A stretch of DNA of 31,131 nucleotides, taken from assembly GCA_910584055.1 (NCBI GenBank), contig CAJTZS010000047.1, positions 1-31,131 of the forward strand, written 5' to 3'. Position numbers and translations under genes: made by a program. Positions 17,322-25,740 of the stretch are shown in pieces. Under the pieces are notes generated by a model. The model worked only from the letters and a program-made list of their open reading frames with translations, was not told the origin of the DNA and did not search any database. The stretch is from an uncultured Muribaculaceae bacterium (lineage in GTDB: Bacteria; Bacteroidota; Bacteroidia; Bacteroidales; Muribaculaceae). Position 1 is the first letter of the stretch; each line of letters begins with the position of its first letter.

Positions 17322-18190
17322 AATTCATAGGTTGTTGGAAGATAGAACACTCCGTCTGCGATAAATTCAGCACCGCCCTTCAAAAACACATGATTCGATC
17401 GATCATCCCAATAGATTTCAAGTTCACCGCCTAAAAGTTTGACAACAACCCGCTGTTCCGTGAGACCATTGAGCACAGCGGCCACAACCGTTGCGCAAGC
17501 CCCCGTGCCGCATGCAAACGTCTCTCCGGACCCACGTTCCCACACGCGCATCTCGACATGGTTTCGGTCTATTATACGCGCAAACTCTATATTCGATTTA
17601 TTAGGAAATATATCGGCTGTCTCAAGACATGAACCTTCTTCCAATACAAGCTTGTCAGTTATGCTGTCGGTAAAAATTACAGCATGGGGGTTTCCCATGC
17701 TGACAGCCGTTATGACGTATTCCCGTCCGTTGATTAACTCTCTTTCCGAAATCTTTGAAACCATGGATTCACTCCTCACCGGTATCGCTTCGGGTCGCAG
17801 TTCAGGCTCTCCCATATCAACCGTGACAGAACTCACCTCGCCATTCCTCACTTCAAGTTTGAGTATCTTGATTCCGGCAAGAGTTTCGAGAGTCACCTCA
17901 GTCTTGTCGGTAAGTCCTTTCTCAAAAACATATTTACCGATACATCTCGACGCATTACCGCACATCTCGGCTTCCGAACCGTCGGCATTAAACATCCTCA
18001 TGCGGAAATCGGCTTTAGATGAAGGCATTATGGCAACAAGACCATCGCTGCCGACACCGAAATGTCTGTCACTTATCTGTCGGGAAAGGGAGGGAAGATT
18101 ATCGGGAACGATTTCCATTGCGTTGATGTAAACGTAATCGTTCCCTGCACCATGCATTTTGGTGAATTTGACCTTTTTCTTGCCTTCCAT
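17318..18190 (-). CDS. dapF: diaminopimelate epimerase
   Basis: PLP-independent epimerase converting LL- to meso-diaminopimelate, the precursor of lysine and of peptidoglycan cross-links. The two catalytic cysteines are present in a 290-residue protein: Cys77 in EAEMCGNASRC and Cys227 in SGETFACGTGACA. The N-terminal KMHGAGNDYVY and RHFGVGSDG motifs are standard. The ATG at 18190 (MEGKKKVKFTK) is chosen because the only upstream alternative is a TTG at 18205 and the promoter candidate lies just before it. It is the first gene of the dapF-dapL operon. Confidence 0.96.
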   Translation of the reverse strand: MEGKKKVKFTKMHGAGNDYVYINAMEIVPDNLPSLSRQISDRHFGVGSDGLVAIMPSSKADFRMRMFNADGSEAEMCGNASRCIGKYVFEKGLTDKTEVTLETLAGIKILKLEVRNGEVSSVTVDMGEPELRPEAIPVRSESMVSKISERELINGREYVITAVSMGNPHAVIFTDSITDKLVLEEGSCLETADIFPNKSNIEFARIIDRNHVEMRVWERGSGETFACGTGACATVVAAVLNGLTEQRVVVKLLGGELEIYWDDRSNHVFLKGGAEFIADGVFYLPTTYEL

Positions 18191-18222
18191 ATAATTTTGG
18201 AGCAATTCTTCTTTTACCGCCG

Positions 18223-18255
18223 CAAAATTACGAATTTTTCATCAAACAAACGCAA
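18223..18255 (-). promoter_or_regulatory. candidate dapF promoter
   Basis: TAATTTTG on the minus strand (18223-18230) matches TAnnTTTG. Upstream TTG triplets lie 16 and 22 nt away rather than the 20 seen at other promoters here, so the -33 assignment is uncertain. A start near 18216 would give a leader of about 26 nt. Confidence 0.5.
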
Positions 18256-18556
18256 AAAACACAACATAAAAATAACAAATCAATTCAATAAGAATTTCCT
18301 ATTTTCTCCAACCACCTATAAACACTCACAACCACTTTTCACCAACTCGTTTTTAATCAAACCATTAAAGCCATCGAAAACCATTTTCCATCCTTAAAAA
18401 GAACTGAAATATGAATATTCAATCATAAGAGCGTTCATGCAATTTATGATGAGTAGGTAAGAAAAATTAATGCACAAATAAAACGCAGTTATTTTGAGGT
18501 GTCTGTTTTTTTAGGACAAAAAAGGAGTATTTGTCCCCAAATTTAGGACAGTATGA
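18256..18556. other. AT-rich intergenic stretch, no gene seen
   Basis: No supported coding region is visible. The stretch is AT-rich with repeated CCACC/CCACTT elements at 18308-18345. At its end, copies of GGACA or TGTCC occur at 18514, 18532 and 18546: TTAGGACA is repeated directly (18511-18518, 18543-18550), and GGACAAA/TTTGTCC forms a 7-bp inverted repeat (18514-18536). This could be the remnant of an insertion-sequence end next to the truncated ATPase gene. Confidence 0.4.
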
Positions 18557-18739
18557 ATAAGCTATAATAAAGAGCCCGAAACTCGTCAGCGCGAAATAAA
18601 CGGCCTGCTTGAAGCCTCCGAAACCACAGGTTGTGATAATCTTTGGATAATCACGGCTGACACCACCGACAAAATCAATACTGAAGCTGGCAAGACCATC
18701 CATGTCGTGCAGGCATGGCGATGGCTACTCGGTCTCTAA
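18557..18739 (+). pseudogene. C-terminal remnant of a DUF4143-type AAA ATPase
   Basis: An open stretch of 60 codons without a start encodes ISYNKEPETRQREINGLL, then ASETTGCDNLWIITADT, and ends with KTIHVVQAWRWLLGL and a stop. The order PETR-RE-L-E-A, then a WIIT strand, then a V-AWRWL ending is the typical C-terminus of the AAA_14/DUF4143 ATPase family (usually about 400 residues). Everything upstream is missing and the reading frame is closed by a TGA at 18554-18556. It is therefore a decayed fragment on the strand opposite its neighbours, probably left by deletion or insertion. Confidence 0.75.
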
Positions 18740-18743
18740 CTTG

Positions 18744-18824
18744 AACCGCCATTCGATGCGATTTTGTGCTTCAGGTAAATTCTGCATCTCTATCGCCACA
18801 GCCTCCTGCAGACAGTAGGAGCGG
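18744..18824. repeat. dispersed repeat fragment, copy 1
   Basis: Contains AACCGCCATTCGATGCG (18744-18760), identical to 29327-29343 in the same orientation, and AGTAGGAGCGG (18814-18824), matching AGCAGGAGCGG at 29366-29376 with one change. The distance between the two blocks differs by about 30 bp between copies, so one copy carries an internal deletion or insertion. On the minus strand the first block reads NRIEWRF in one frame. Confidence 0.6.
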
Positions 18825-18858
18825 CCGGTACAAGAGGGATTATAATCAGACATAGAAG

Positions 18859-18904
18859 ATTCCCGACAATTCAAGGCAGTGCAATGTCTTGAATTGTCGG
18901 GAAT
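18859..18904. repeat. long near-perfect hairpin downstream of the glpT-like gene
   Basis: A 17-bp perfect stem (ATTCCCGACAATTCAAG with its complement) is extended by one G-T and two further pairs, closing a six-base GTGCAA loop. It begins 60 bp after the operon's last stop. No U-tract follows on either strand, so it may stabilise the mRNA 3' end or terminate weakly rather than act as a classical terminator. Confidence 0.8.
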
Positions 18905-18963
18905 TCCATGAAACCTTAAACAAACTTTTTATACCCTATGATTCGCTAATTATAGCTGTAAGT

Positions 18964-20340
18964 TCAATTATCGTTACGGCGTGCCCTCCATACCATCAAC
19001 GTCAGTATCACTGACAGCATTGCAGCCCCAATCCAGAACCAGTTCACATATGTGAAGTCGTATATTTCCGTACCTGACGCATCTATAGTCTTATGGCCTT
19101 CAATAAGTATACCATTCATCACATCCTGCAATCCGGCACCGATATAACTTGCAATACCTACGACTCCGAGCGCGGCACCAGCGGCAGCCCTCGGTGCGAT
19201 ATCCACAGCCATAAGCCCTCCCAGGAAACAAATCAACACTCCTATGCCGAGTCCAAACATAACCATTGCAGCAGCATCAAGCCAAAAATGCTCTCCGGGC
19301 ACAAGCAGGAACAGGCATAATGCAGCCACATTCAACAATCCGAATATCAGCGCCGGGATATTACGGTTGCCTTTGAAAATTCTGTCAGACATCAGTCCGG
19401 AAGCCACCGTGCCGACAATACCGCAAACCGAACTGATTGAAATTATGAATGACGCATCAAGGGTATCATAGCCCTTCTGAGCCTGCAAATAGAATACACC
19501 CCAGGAATTGACTGCATAGCGGGATATATACATAAATGCACTCGCAAGGGCAAGACACCATATTGCAGGATTGCGCAAAACGGCTTTTTGTGCCTGGTTG
19601 AAATCTGTTTGGCTATCTGTTTTGCCTTCATCAGAGGCAACAATCTTTGTTTCCGGTGATTTTAAACCGAGGCTTTGAGGTGTATCGCGCATAAAAATCA
19701 GCACAAAAACCAATCCAATCAGGCCTATTATACCGGCACCCAACATACCGGCTCTCCAGCCGGCCCAACTTACTAACAGGGCGATAGTTATGAATGTTAT
19801 CGCCTCTCCGATATTATGACTGGCTGACCAAAATCCGTAATACGTACCCCTGTCCTTGGAAGAATACCACCTGTTTAGCGAAACCACACAGGCAGGTGCG
19901 CCCATCGATTGAAACCAGCCGTTCAATCCCCACAATACAGCAAAAACCAAGAACATATCAGTCATACCGAGAATGAGGTTAATGATGGCTGTGAACAAGA
20001 GCCCCGTCGCCAGAAACCTGCGTGCGTTGCACCTGTCTGCGAGGAAGCCGTTTGCCATCTTTCCTACGGCGTAGACGAAAAACAGACAAGAACCGATGAT
20101 TCCCAATTGTGTCTCGGAAAAAACGCCATCTTCGACAATCGGTTTACGGACAATGTTCATGGACAAGCGGCACACGTAATATATCGCATAACCCAACGTA
20201 GCCGATAAGAAAGTGGCCCACCTGATTTTTTTTAAACTATTTTCATCGGATGTTCCCTCGGAAGGAGACGAAATGCGATAAAAGTCAACGACTTTCGACA
20301 ATAGTCCCCGGTAATTCTGAATACTTTGAGATATTTCCAT
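18964..20340 (-). CDS. organophosphate:phosphate antiporter, GlpT/UhpT type (MFS)
   Basis: Inner-membrane major-facilitator transporter of the organophosphate:Pi antiporter family, predicted to import glycerol-3-phosphate in exchange for phosphate. The 458 residues contain about 12 membrane segments. Residues that bind the phosphate group in E. coli GlpT have counterparts: Arg58 in YYVCRLS (R45), Lys94 in AVGKM (K80), His175 in SASHNIG (H165) and Arg274 in YISRYAVNSW (R269). The GWFQSMGAPACV segment is also typical. Sequence alone cannot separate glycerol-3-phosphate from hexose-phosphate transport; the phosphodiesterase gene 6 nt upstream favours the former. It is the last gene of the SusC-led operon. 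Confidence 0.9.
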   Translation of the reverse strand: MEISQSIQNYRGLLSKVVDFYRISSPSEGTSDENSLKKIRWATFLSATLGYAIYYVCRLSMNIVRKPIVEDGVFSETQLGIIGSCLFFVYAVGKMANGFLADRCNARRFLATGLLFTAIINLILGMTDMFLVFAVLWGLNGWFQSMGAPACVVSLNRWYSSKDRGTYYGFWSASHNIGEAITFITIALLVSWAGWRAGMLGAGIIGLIGLVFVLIFMRDTPQSLGLKSPETKIVASDEGKTDSQTDFNQAQKAVLRNPAIWCLALASAFMYISRYAVNSWGVFYLQAQKGYDTLDASFIISISSVCGIVGTVASGLMSDRIFKGNRNIPALIFGLLNVAALCLFLLVPGEHFWLDAAAMVMFGLGIGVLICFLGGLMAVDIAPRAAAGAALGVVGIASYIGAGLQDVMNGILIEGHKTIDASGTEIYDFTYVNWFWIGAAMLSVILTLMVWRARRNDN

Positions 20341-20346
20341 CCTTAA

Positions 20347-21255
20347 TTATTTATGGAGTGAACGGGAACGTAGATAATTAAGAAGCAATTCAGCACGATC
20401 GGTCTGAATGATTCCCGCGCCGAGAGTGTCGATAAGATAACCGTAAGCTTCATCTGGATTGTCAAGGGCATGATCATCATCATGTCCTGCGCATTGGGTA
20501 TCCCAAAGAGTGTTATACCAGATCAGGGCGTTGCCGTCCAACCGTTTTCTGAGTTGCTTCACATATTCAGCATCAGTATCGTTCGAGAAAACAAGCTCAT
20601 ACGCTGCCGGTTTGAATTCGTTGACAAATCCTTCCACAAGCTCCCTTGCGCCAGGTTTGTCGAAATGAATCACCGGCATGTAAATCACCTTATCAAGATA
20701 ACCGCCATAGAGGCTGTCAACGGTTGCCGCCGGTTTGCCACCTTTCATTATTACCTGTGATGCCGTACCCGTTTTTTCCAAAACCGGCATAAGCTGATCG
20801 AAATATCTGTCAGCTTTATCAAGGTTTACCAAAACCCTACCTTTCGCCACATTCATCACCTCTTCGAGCGTAGAGAGAGAATGTTTTGTGCGGATGCCGG
20901 CTCCGTTCTTCAGTTTCAGTGTCTTCAGAGAATCGGCCGTCCAGTCGCTGATACGACCTTTGCCCGTAGTGGTGCGCTCGAGTTTCGAATCATGGATTAC
21001 AAAAAGCACTGAATCTTTCGACATCTGCAAGTCGAGCTCCACGATATCGACTCCGGTGGCGATTGAGTGTTCAATAGCCGCAATAGAATTCTCAGGAGCG
21101 AACCGCCAGTCTCCTCTATGAGCAACTACGAGCACTTCCGATTTATCTCCATTGAGAATTTTATTTCGTAATATTGCCGCACGGTTTGCGTCTTCTGCGG
21201 TAGCGAAAAAAGAAACAAACAAGCTAATTACTGCAAACAAATATTTTAGTTTCAT
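20347..21255 (-). CDS. secreted glycerophosphodiester phosphodiesterase family protein
   Basis: Hydrolyses glycerophosphodiesters to glycerol-3-phosphate and an alcohol, probably in the periplasm. The signal peptide MKLKYLFAVISLFVSFFATA directs export. The family's TIM-barrel active site is intact: His46-Arg47 in AHRGDWRFAPENS with Glu55, the metal ligands Glu73 and Asp75 in VELDLQ, and His88-Asp89 in VIHDS. The length of 302 is normal. It sits 6 nt after the metallo-hydrolase gene and 6 nt before the antiporter, a pairing equivalent to the glpQ-glpT operon of enterobacteria. Confidence 0.93.
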   Translation of the reverse strand: MKLKYLFAVISLFVSFFATAEDANRAAILRNKILNGDKSEVLVVAHRGDWRFAPENSIAAIEHSIATGVDIVELDLQMSKDSVLFVIHDSKLERTTTGKGRISDWTADSLKTLKLKNGAGIRTKHSLSTLEEVMNVAKGRVLVNLDKADRYFDQLMPVLEKTGTASQVIMKGGKPAATVDSLYGGYLDKVIYMPVIHFDKPGARELVEGFVNEFKPAAYELVFSNDTDAEYVKQLRKRLDGNALIWYNTLWDTQCAGHDDDHALDNPDEAYGYLIDTLGAGIIQTDRAELLLNYLRSRSLHK

Positions 21256-21261
21256 TTTAGT

Positions 21262-22326
21262 TTAGTTTAAAGTTAAGCAATCGCCCCAGAAAGGCATTGC
21301 AACATTATCATTTTGAAGACGTGATGCCCTGTCAAGACCTAAAGCCAGACTCCATCTGCTGTTGGCGACATCCTTATGTCCAAGCTCCAGGATATGGCTG
21401 AGCACTGCTACCTTGGGTTTGACAACACTTCCGAGCACGTTATTCTCTGTCAAGGCATTGACAGCATAGCGGAAAATATAGAAATCCACATCCTTGTCCT
21501 TCATGGATGCAAATTCGTCTGCAATGAAATTGCTGTCGCCGGAATGAAGTAATTTCACACCGCCGCCATCAACATAAAATGCAGTAATCGCAAGCGATGT
21601 TATCGGCGAACTGTTGTGATGTGTTATAAATGAGTGGACATTGAATTTTCCGATGATGTAATCTCGCTGTTCTATAGCATTATACTGGCTGTTGTCAACT
21701 CCATCAATTGTAAAATTCGTCAACACCGGTTTACCAAGATTCGACATTGCTACAGCCAAGGGTTCCCACTTGTGGTCGGCATGTATGTGAGTGATTGCGT
21801 AAAAATCTATATATGGAGCAAGCTCCACACCCCTACGATGATACACATCAATTGCGTAATTTCCATCATTCGTCTGCACCACAATACCCATATTATACAA
21901 GGCCCATATCTTGGGTTTTGAACCGGCTGGCAACCCGTTCTTCAATGCATCTAACACGCGTTGAAAAGAGAGGTTATAACATTCAAGTGCAGGATAAACC
22001 TTTTCAAGGGCGGCAGCCGTTGACTCGTCCGCTGTAAGATATTTGAGAAACACCGTCTCAGCCGGACAACCGTCCGCCCATCCTTGAATCGTATTATAAG
22101 CCGCGTAACGTGATGACTGCGCTACAGTCATAGGAGACGTGTCCCATAAGTTGTAAAGCAGTTCAGACACTTCCGACTGTTCTGTAGGCTGTTCGGGAGA
22201 TATCGGATTGTCATTATTGTCCCCGCAACTACCAACTATAGCAGTAACCGACAATAACAATATGGCTGCAATGCACCGGGCAGGGAAACCCGGTGCATTG
22301 AATATATATTTCACGATATGATTCAT
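21262..22326 (-). CDS. metallo-beta-lactamase-fold lipoprotein hydrolase
   Basis: Putative exported metal-dependent hydrolase of unknown substrate. The ATG at 22326 gives a signal peptide ending in the lipobox VGSC (Cys34). The metal site is complete: THIHADHK with His180, His182, Asp184 and His185; His236 or His237 in THHNSS; Asp264 in HSGDSN; and His311 or His317 in SHILELGHK. About 100 residues before the fold form an alpha-helical region unlike classical beta-lactamases. MBL-fold enzymes include phosphodiesterases such as pneumococcal Pce (phosphorylcholine esterase) and NAPE-PLD, so a phosphodiester substrate would fit the operon; this is inference. It begins 6 nt after the upstream gene ends. 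Confidence 0.82.
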   Translation of the reverse strand: MNHIVKYIFNAPGFPARCIAAILLLSVTAIVGSCGDNNDNPISPEQPTEQSEVSELLYNLWDTSPMTVAQSSRYAAYNTIQGWADGCPAETVFLKYLTADESTAAALEKVYPALECYNLSFQRVLDALKNGLPAGSKPKIWALYNMGIVVQTNDGNYAIDVYHRRGVELAPYIDFYAITHIHADHKWEPLAVAMSNLGKPVLTNFTIDGVDNSQYNAIEQRDYIIGKFNVHSFITHHNSSPITSLAITAFYVDGGGVKLLHSGDSNFIADEFASMKDKDVDFYIFRYAVNALTENNVLGSVVKPKVAVLSHILELGHKDVANSRWSLALGLDRASRLQNDNVAMPFWGDCLTLN

Positions 22327-22332
22327 TGTCAA

Positions 22333-24285
22333 TTATTTTAGAGAGTTAGTTCCTTGAAGATTGGCTCCGCGGCATGACCATCCCGAAGCAGCATGTACAC
22401 CAATATTGACAGTGGCAATCGTTCCATTAAGCCCATAATACAGACGCGCATCCGGTCCAATCATAACAGGCGACATCGTCTGAGCAATATTGGAAACAAT
22501 CGATGCCGACCCCGAAGGAGCAATATCAAGCACTACAAAGGGGGAAGCATATTGCGTAATGTAAGCATGCCCATTATTACCGATTGCAAAACCGGAATAA
22601 GTATATCCAAGGTTTTCCGTATATTTCCATTTAAGCACACCGCTTGACGAAACTGAATACAAAGCCCCGTTCTTTTCACAGAAATATACATTGCCGTTTT
22701 CATCTACTACCGGGTGATAGCAGTCATTGTAATCTGATTTATAAGTCCATTTCGTAGACCCGTCAGACATATCAACGGCAGCCACACCCTCTTTGCCTTT
22801 AAGCGTGGCATAGATAATATTATCCTTGCTATTTATTGCAAGCGACCCACCACGCTCTGTTACCTTATGGGCTTCGGTCGATTGCCATATACGGATGCCT
22901 TTTGAATTATACGCCCATAAACCGGCGGATGTGCCGGCATAAATGTTGCCGCGCTCGTCTACAGCCACCCCGCCTGCATTGCCGGAAAGATCGGCAGACC
23001 ACATTTCGGAGCCATTATCAGCGTTATAGGCTTTCAATTTAGCTCCGTCACATAGGGCATATACCACTCCATCGGAGGTTACCGCTGGAGCAGCCTTGAC
23101 AGCAGCCCCCATCTTGGCCGTCCAACGTACAGTACCGCTTGGCATGAAAGCATAAAGTGTTCCGTCCTTATCCTCTGTGCCGAAATAGATTTTTCCGTCC
23201 TTTCCTACAGCCACCCCGGCTCCGTAAGTAGCGGCATCAAAAGTATGCTGCCATTTCACAGTGCCCGCGATAGCATCTATTGCATATAGGACCTTGGTGG
23301 ATTGCGATATACTATAAAGGGTTTGACCGTCAGGAGAGAATGCAAAATTCGATGCTTTCTGATACCCTGCGTTAGGAAACTCTGTCCATGCAAATGGCTG
23401 GACTTCCACATCTATTGTGCCCGAAGCTGTCTGACCATTAGTGAATGTAACCGTAATAGTTACCGGAATGACACCAGGATGGGTGAAAAGGTAAGTGATT
23501 TTTGAATCTTTAGACACAACCACTCCCTCAACTTTCCATTCAACAGATGCAATAGTTCCCTGAACGAAGAAAGCGGGATTGTATTCGAGCTGACAGATCT
23601 CGAATGGACGGGGCGATTCGGGCATACACGTAATCGGAGTGATGTGACCGGGAACGGCTGACGATGAAAGTGAAACCGAGCGACCATGATCATACACATT
23701 TGTAATCGTGAATGTATATTCAAGGTCGTTTGTCAGGTCTTGAACAAGAGTAGAGGATTCACCTTTAGCGCATTCCACTGTCTTGACAGGGTTTCCGTTT
23801 TGTGTCACCACAATCTCCGATGTGTAACTCAGTGATGTTTCAGGGGAAGTCCATGAAAGGAATACACATTTGTCACCTGCCACAGCCTTGAAATCTCCTA
23901 CCGGGATACGGGTTGTCTTGGGCGCTGCCGTAACGGATATTTTGCGGGCAAGGCCATCTGGATAACGTGCCTGTACTGAGAATGTATATGCAACATCATT
24001 GGTGAGCCCCAACACTGTATAGGAGGTAACGTTGCCGCCAATTTCATCTGAGCCTCCGTTGCCGTCTGCACTACCTGATACCCATGAAATTAAATAAGAT
24101 ACAGGCTCTGGCTTATCTGCCTGCGGCTGCCAGGTCAACAGTGCGGATTCATCGCCGGGAGTTACACTCACCCCATCAACTTCAAAACGAGTAAGGGGAG
24201 CTGAATAATCCATTTCATCGCTACAGGATGTCAATGCCAAGCCGGCACTGAATGCAAGTGTTATCAGCAATATATGTAGTTTCAT
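22333..24285 (-). CDS. lipoprotein with two FN3 domains, a PKD-like domain and a PQQ-type beta-propeller
   Basis: Predicted surface lipoprotein, likely a ligand-binding partner of the SusC/SusD pair. The lipobox LTSC places lipidated Cys21 before SDEMD; an acidic run right after the Cys resembles the surface-export signal described in Bacteroides lipoproteins. Two fibronectin type III domains occupy about residues 30-120 and 125-215, a PKD-like domain about 220-295, and a propeller of PQQ-like repeats about 300-640 (recurring AYNADNGSEMW, IDAIAGTVKW, VDMSDGSTKW). The propeller ends with RGANLQGTNSL, a common closing strand. No catalytic residues are recognised, so a binding role is preferred. 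It follows SusD by 31 nt. Confidence 0.82.
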   Translation of the reverse strand: MKLHILLITLAFSAGLALTSCSDEMDYSAPLTRFEVDGVSVTPGDESALLTWQPQADKPEPVSYLISWVSGSADGNGGSDEIGGNVTSYTVLGLTNDVAYTFSVQARYPDGLARKISVTAAPKTTRIPVGDFKAVAGDKCVFLSWTSPETSLSYTSEIVVTQNGNPVKTVECAKGESSTLVQDLTNDLEYTFTITNVYDHGRSVSLSSSAVPGHITPITCMPESPRPFEICQLEYNPAFFVQGTIASVEWKVEGVVVSKDSKITYLFTHPGVIPVTITVTFTNGQTASGTIDVEVQPFAWTEFPNAGYQKASNFAFSPDGQTLYSISQSTKVLYAIDAIAGTVKWQHTFDAATYGAGVAVGKDGKIYFGTEDKDGTLYAFMPSGTVRWTAKMGAAVKAAPAVTSDGVVYALCDGAKLKAYNADNGSEMWSADLSGNAGGVAVDERGNIYAGTSAGLWAYNSKGIRIWQSTEAHKVTERGGSLAINSKDNIIYATLKGKEGVAAVDMSDGSTKWTYKSDYNDCYHPVVDENGNVYFCEKNGALYSVSSSGVLKWKYTENLGYTYSGFAIGNNGHAYITQYASPFVVLDIAPSGSASIVSNIAQTMSPVMIGPDARLYYGLNGTIATVNIGVHAASGWSCRGANLQGTNSLK

Positions 24286-24316
24286 ATGAGAGTTTTTAAT
24301 TAAATGCTGTTTAATA

Positions 24317-25729
24317 TTAATAACCTGGGTTCTGCCACATTAAAGTCTTATCGTTTATGCGTTCGAGCTCGGATTCCGGAATCGGATAAAGGAACTGATA
24401 TTGCTGGATCTCCTTTCCGTCAGCTGCTGCAGCCTCGATCGCACCCCCAAGACGAATGCTGTCGAACCAACGATGTCCCTCATATGGGAATTCTTTTTGC
24501 CTCTCAAGCATCACGGTCTTTCGGAAAGACTCTTGTGAAGGTACGTCTGCAATATCAATCGGGTTAAGACCCGCACGGGTATGAACCATATTCAAAGCGG
24601 CAAGCGCTTTCGAATCCGCTGTGCCCTCATAGTTCACTTCATTAAGAGCCTCGGCATACATGAGGACGACATCGGAATAACGGAGAAGTATATTGTCCGC
24701 TCCATATTGTTTCGTAGATTCATCGCGGGTGTCGTAAAACTTGCGCATGAGGTAAGTATTCACTCCGGGCACTTTAACATACTCAAGCAAACCTGCTCGG
24801 TCATCATTCGTGCCGTCGTAGAGATGAGACAATGTAGTCGTGCGGTTATTGTCGTCTGTAGCGTTGGTGATTGAATACCACGCACCATGCCCCTCGCCAA
24901 CAACCGTCTTGTTATAGCGAACTGCGAAAATAATCTCACGGTTCATCTTGTTGTTCACATCGAACACATCGGCTATCGAGGGGAGGAGATCATAAGTTCC
25001 GATCATACCCGAGAGGATATTGACGGCATTCTGATGACGACCGAATGTTAGATATACTTTAGCCAATAGAGCTTTAGCAGCTCCAGAAGTTGCGCGACCT
25101 ATGTCGGCAGAACCATAACTCGCTGGAAGCATGGTGTTATTAACTATTTCTTCAAGGTCTCCGGCAAGATAGCTATACATTTCATCCTCGGAAGGGCGTC
25201 CAAGTTTAAGAGCATCATTTACTGAAAGCACACGGCGGGGAAATGGCACCGGTCCCCATGCACGATACATATTGAACATCGTAAGGGCACGCACAAAAAG
25301 AGCCTCCCCCTTGAACTGCTGTTTCTTTGAGCTGTCAAATTCTGCATCATCTATCTTGTCGAGAATCTTATTGCAACGATAAACTCCATTATAGAAGTTT
25401 TCCCAGAGGGCATCGAGAATACCATTGGCAGACTTTTCATTGAATGTGTCGATATCATAGCGGTCCTGCGTACCGGCCGTCGGTGCTTTTAGTGTCATAT
25501 TGTCGCTGCGATATTCACACATTTCAATATAGTAGTTCATCTGAGTCTGCAACTTGGAATATGCCGCGTTAACAGCGAGTTCGAAGTCAGTTTCTGTCTT
25601 GTAAACTTTATCTCCCGTAACTTCGTCATCCGGTTCCAAGTCGAAAAAACTGTCGCTACACGACTGTATACCAACCATCAGCAGGATGGCAGCCAATGCA
25701 TGCATGGCTTTAATTATATATTTGGTCAT
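24317..25729 (-). CDS. SusD/RagB family outer-membrane lipoprotein
   Basis: Surface lipoprotein that closes over the SusC barrel and binds the incoming ligand. The 470-residue protein has the lipobox IQSC (Cys24) followed by SDSFFDLEPDDEV, the classic SusD N-terminus. TPR-type helices follow, including ALWENFYNGVYRCNKIL and FKGEALFVRALTMFNMYRAWGPVPF. The C-terminal HRWFDSIRLG and FLYPIPESELERINDKTLMWQNPGY segments are diagnostic. It begins 11 nt after SusC. The ligand cannot be read from sequence; nearby enzymes suggest a phosphodiester rather than a sugar chain. Confidence 0.96.
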   Translation of the reverse strand: MTKYIIKAMHALAAILLMVGIQSCSDSFFDLEPDDEVTGDKVYKTETDFELAVNAAYSKLQTQMNYYIEMCEYRSDNMTLKAPTAGTQDRYDIDTFNEKSANGILDALWENFYNGVYRCNKILDKIDDAEFDSSKKQQFKGEALFVRALTMFNMYRAWGPVPFPRRVLSVNDALKLGRPSEDEMYSYLAGDLEEIVNNTMLPASYGSADIGRATSGAAKALLAKVYLTFGRHQNAVNILSGMIGTYDLLPSIADVFDVNNKMNREIIFAVRYNKTVVGEGHGAWYSITNATDDNNRTTTLSHLYDGTNDDRAGLLEYVKVPGVNTYLMRKFYDTRDESTKQYGADNILLRYSDVVLMYAEALNEVNYEGTADSKALAALNMVHTRAGLNPIDIADVPSQESFRKTVMLERQKEFPYEGHRWFDSIRLGGAIEAAAADGKEIQQYQFLYPIPESELERINDKTLMWQNPGY

Positions 25730-25740
25730 ATGTTGATCTA

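Noticed and set aside
18467..18703. 78-codon minus-strand open frame ending in CVLFVH
   Set aside because: Most of it is antisense to the DUF4143-type remnant on the plus strand, whose similarity is much clearer. No domain, promoter or partner gene supports it.
18725..18853. 42-codon minus-strand open frame MSDYNPS...NRIEWRF
   Set aside because: It coincides with a dispersed repeat fragment, overlaps the ATPase remnant, and the related copy near 29327 keeps only the end in a different context. It is more likely repeat sequence than a gene.
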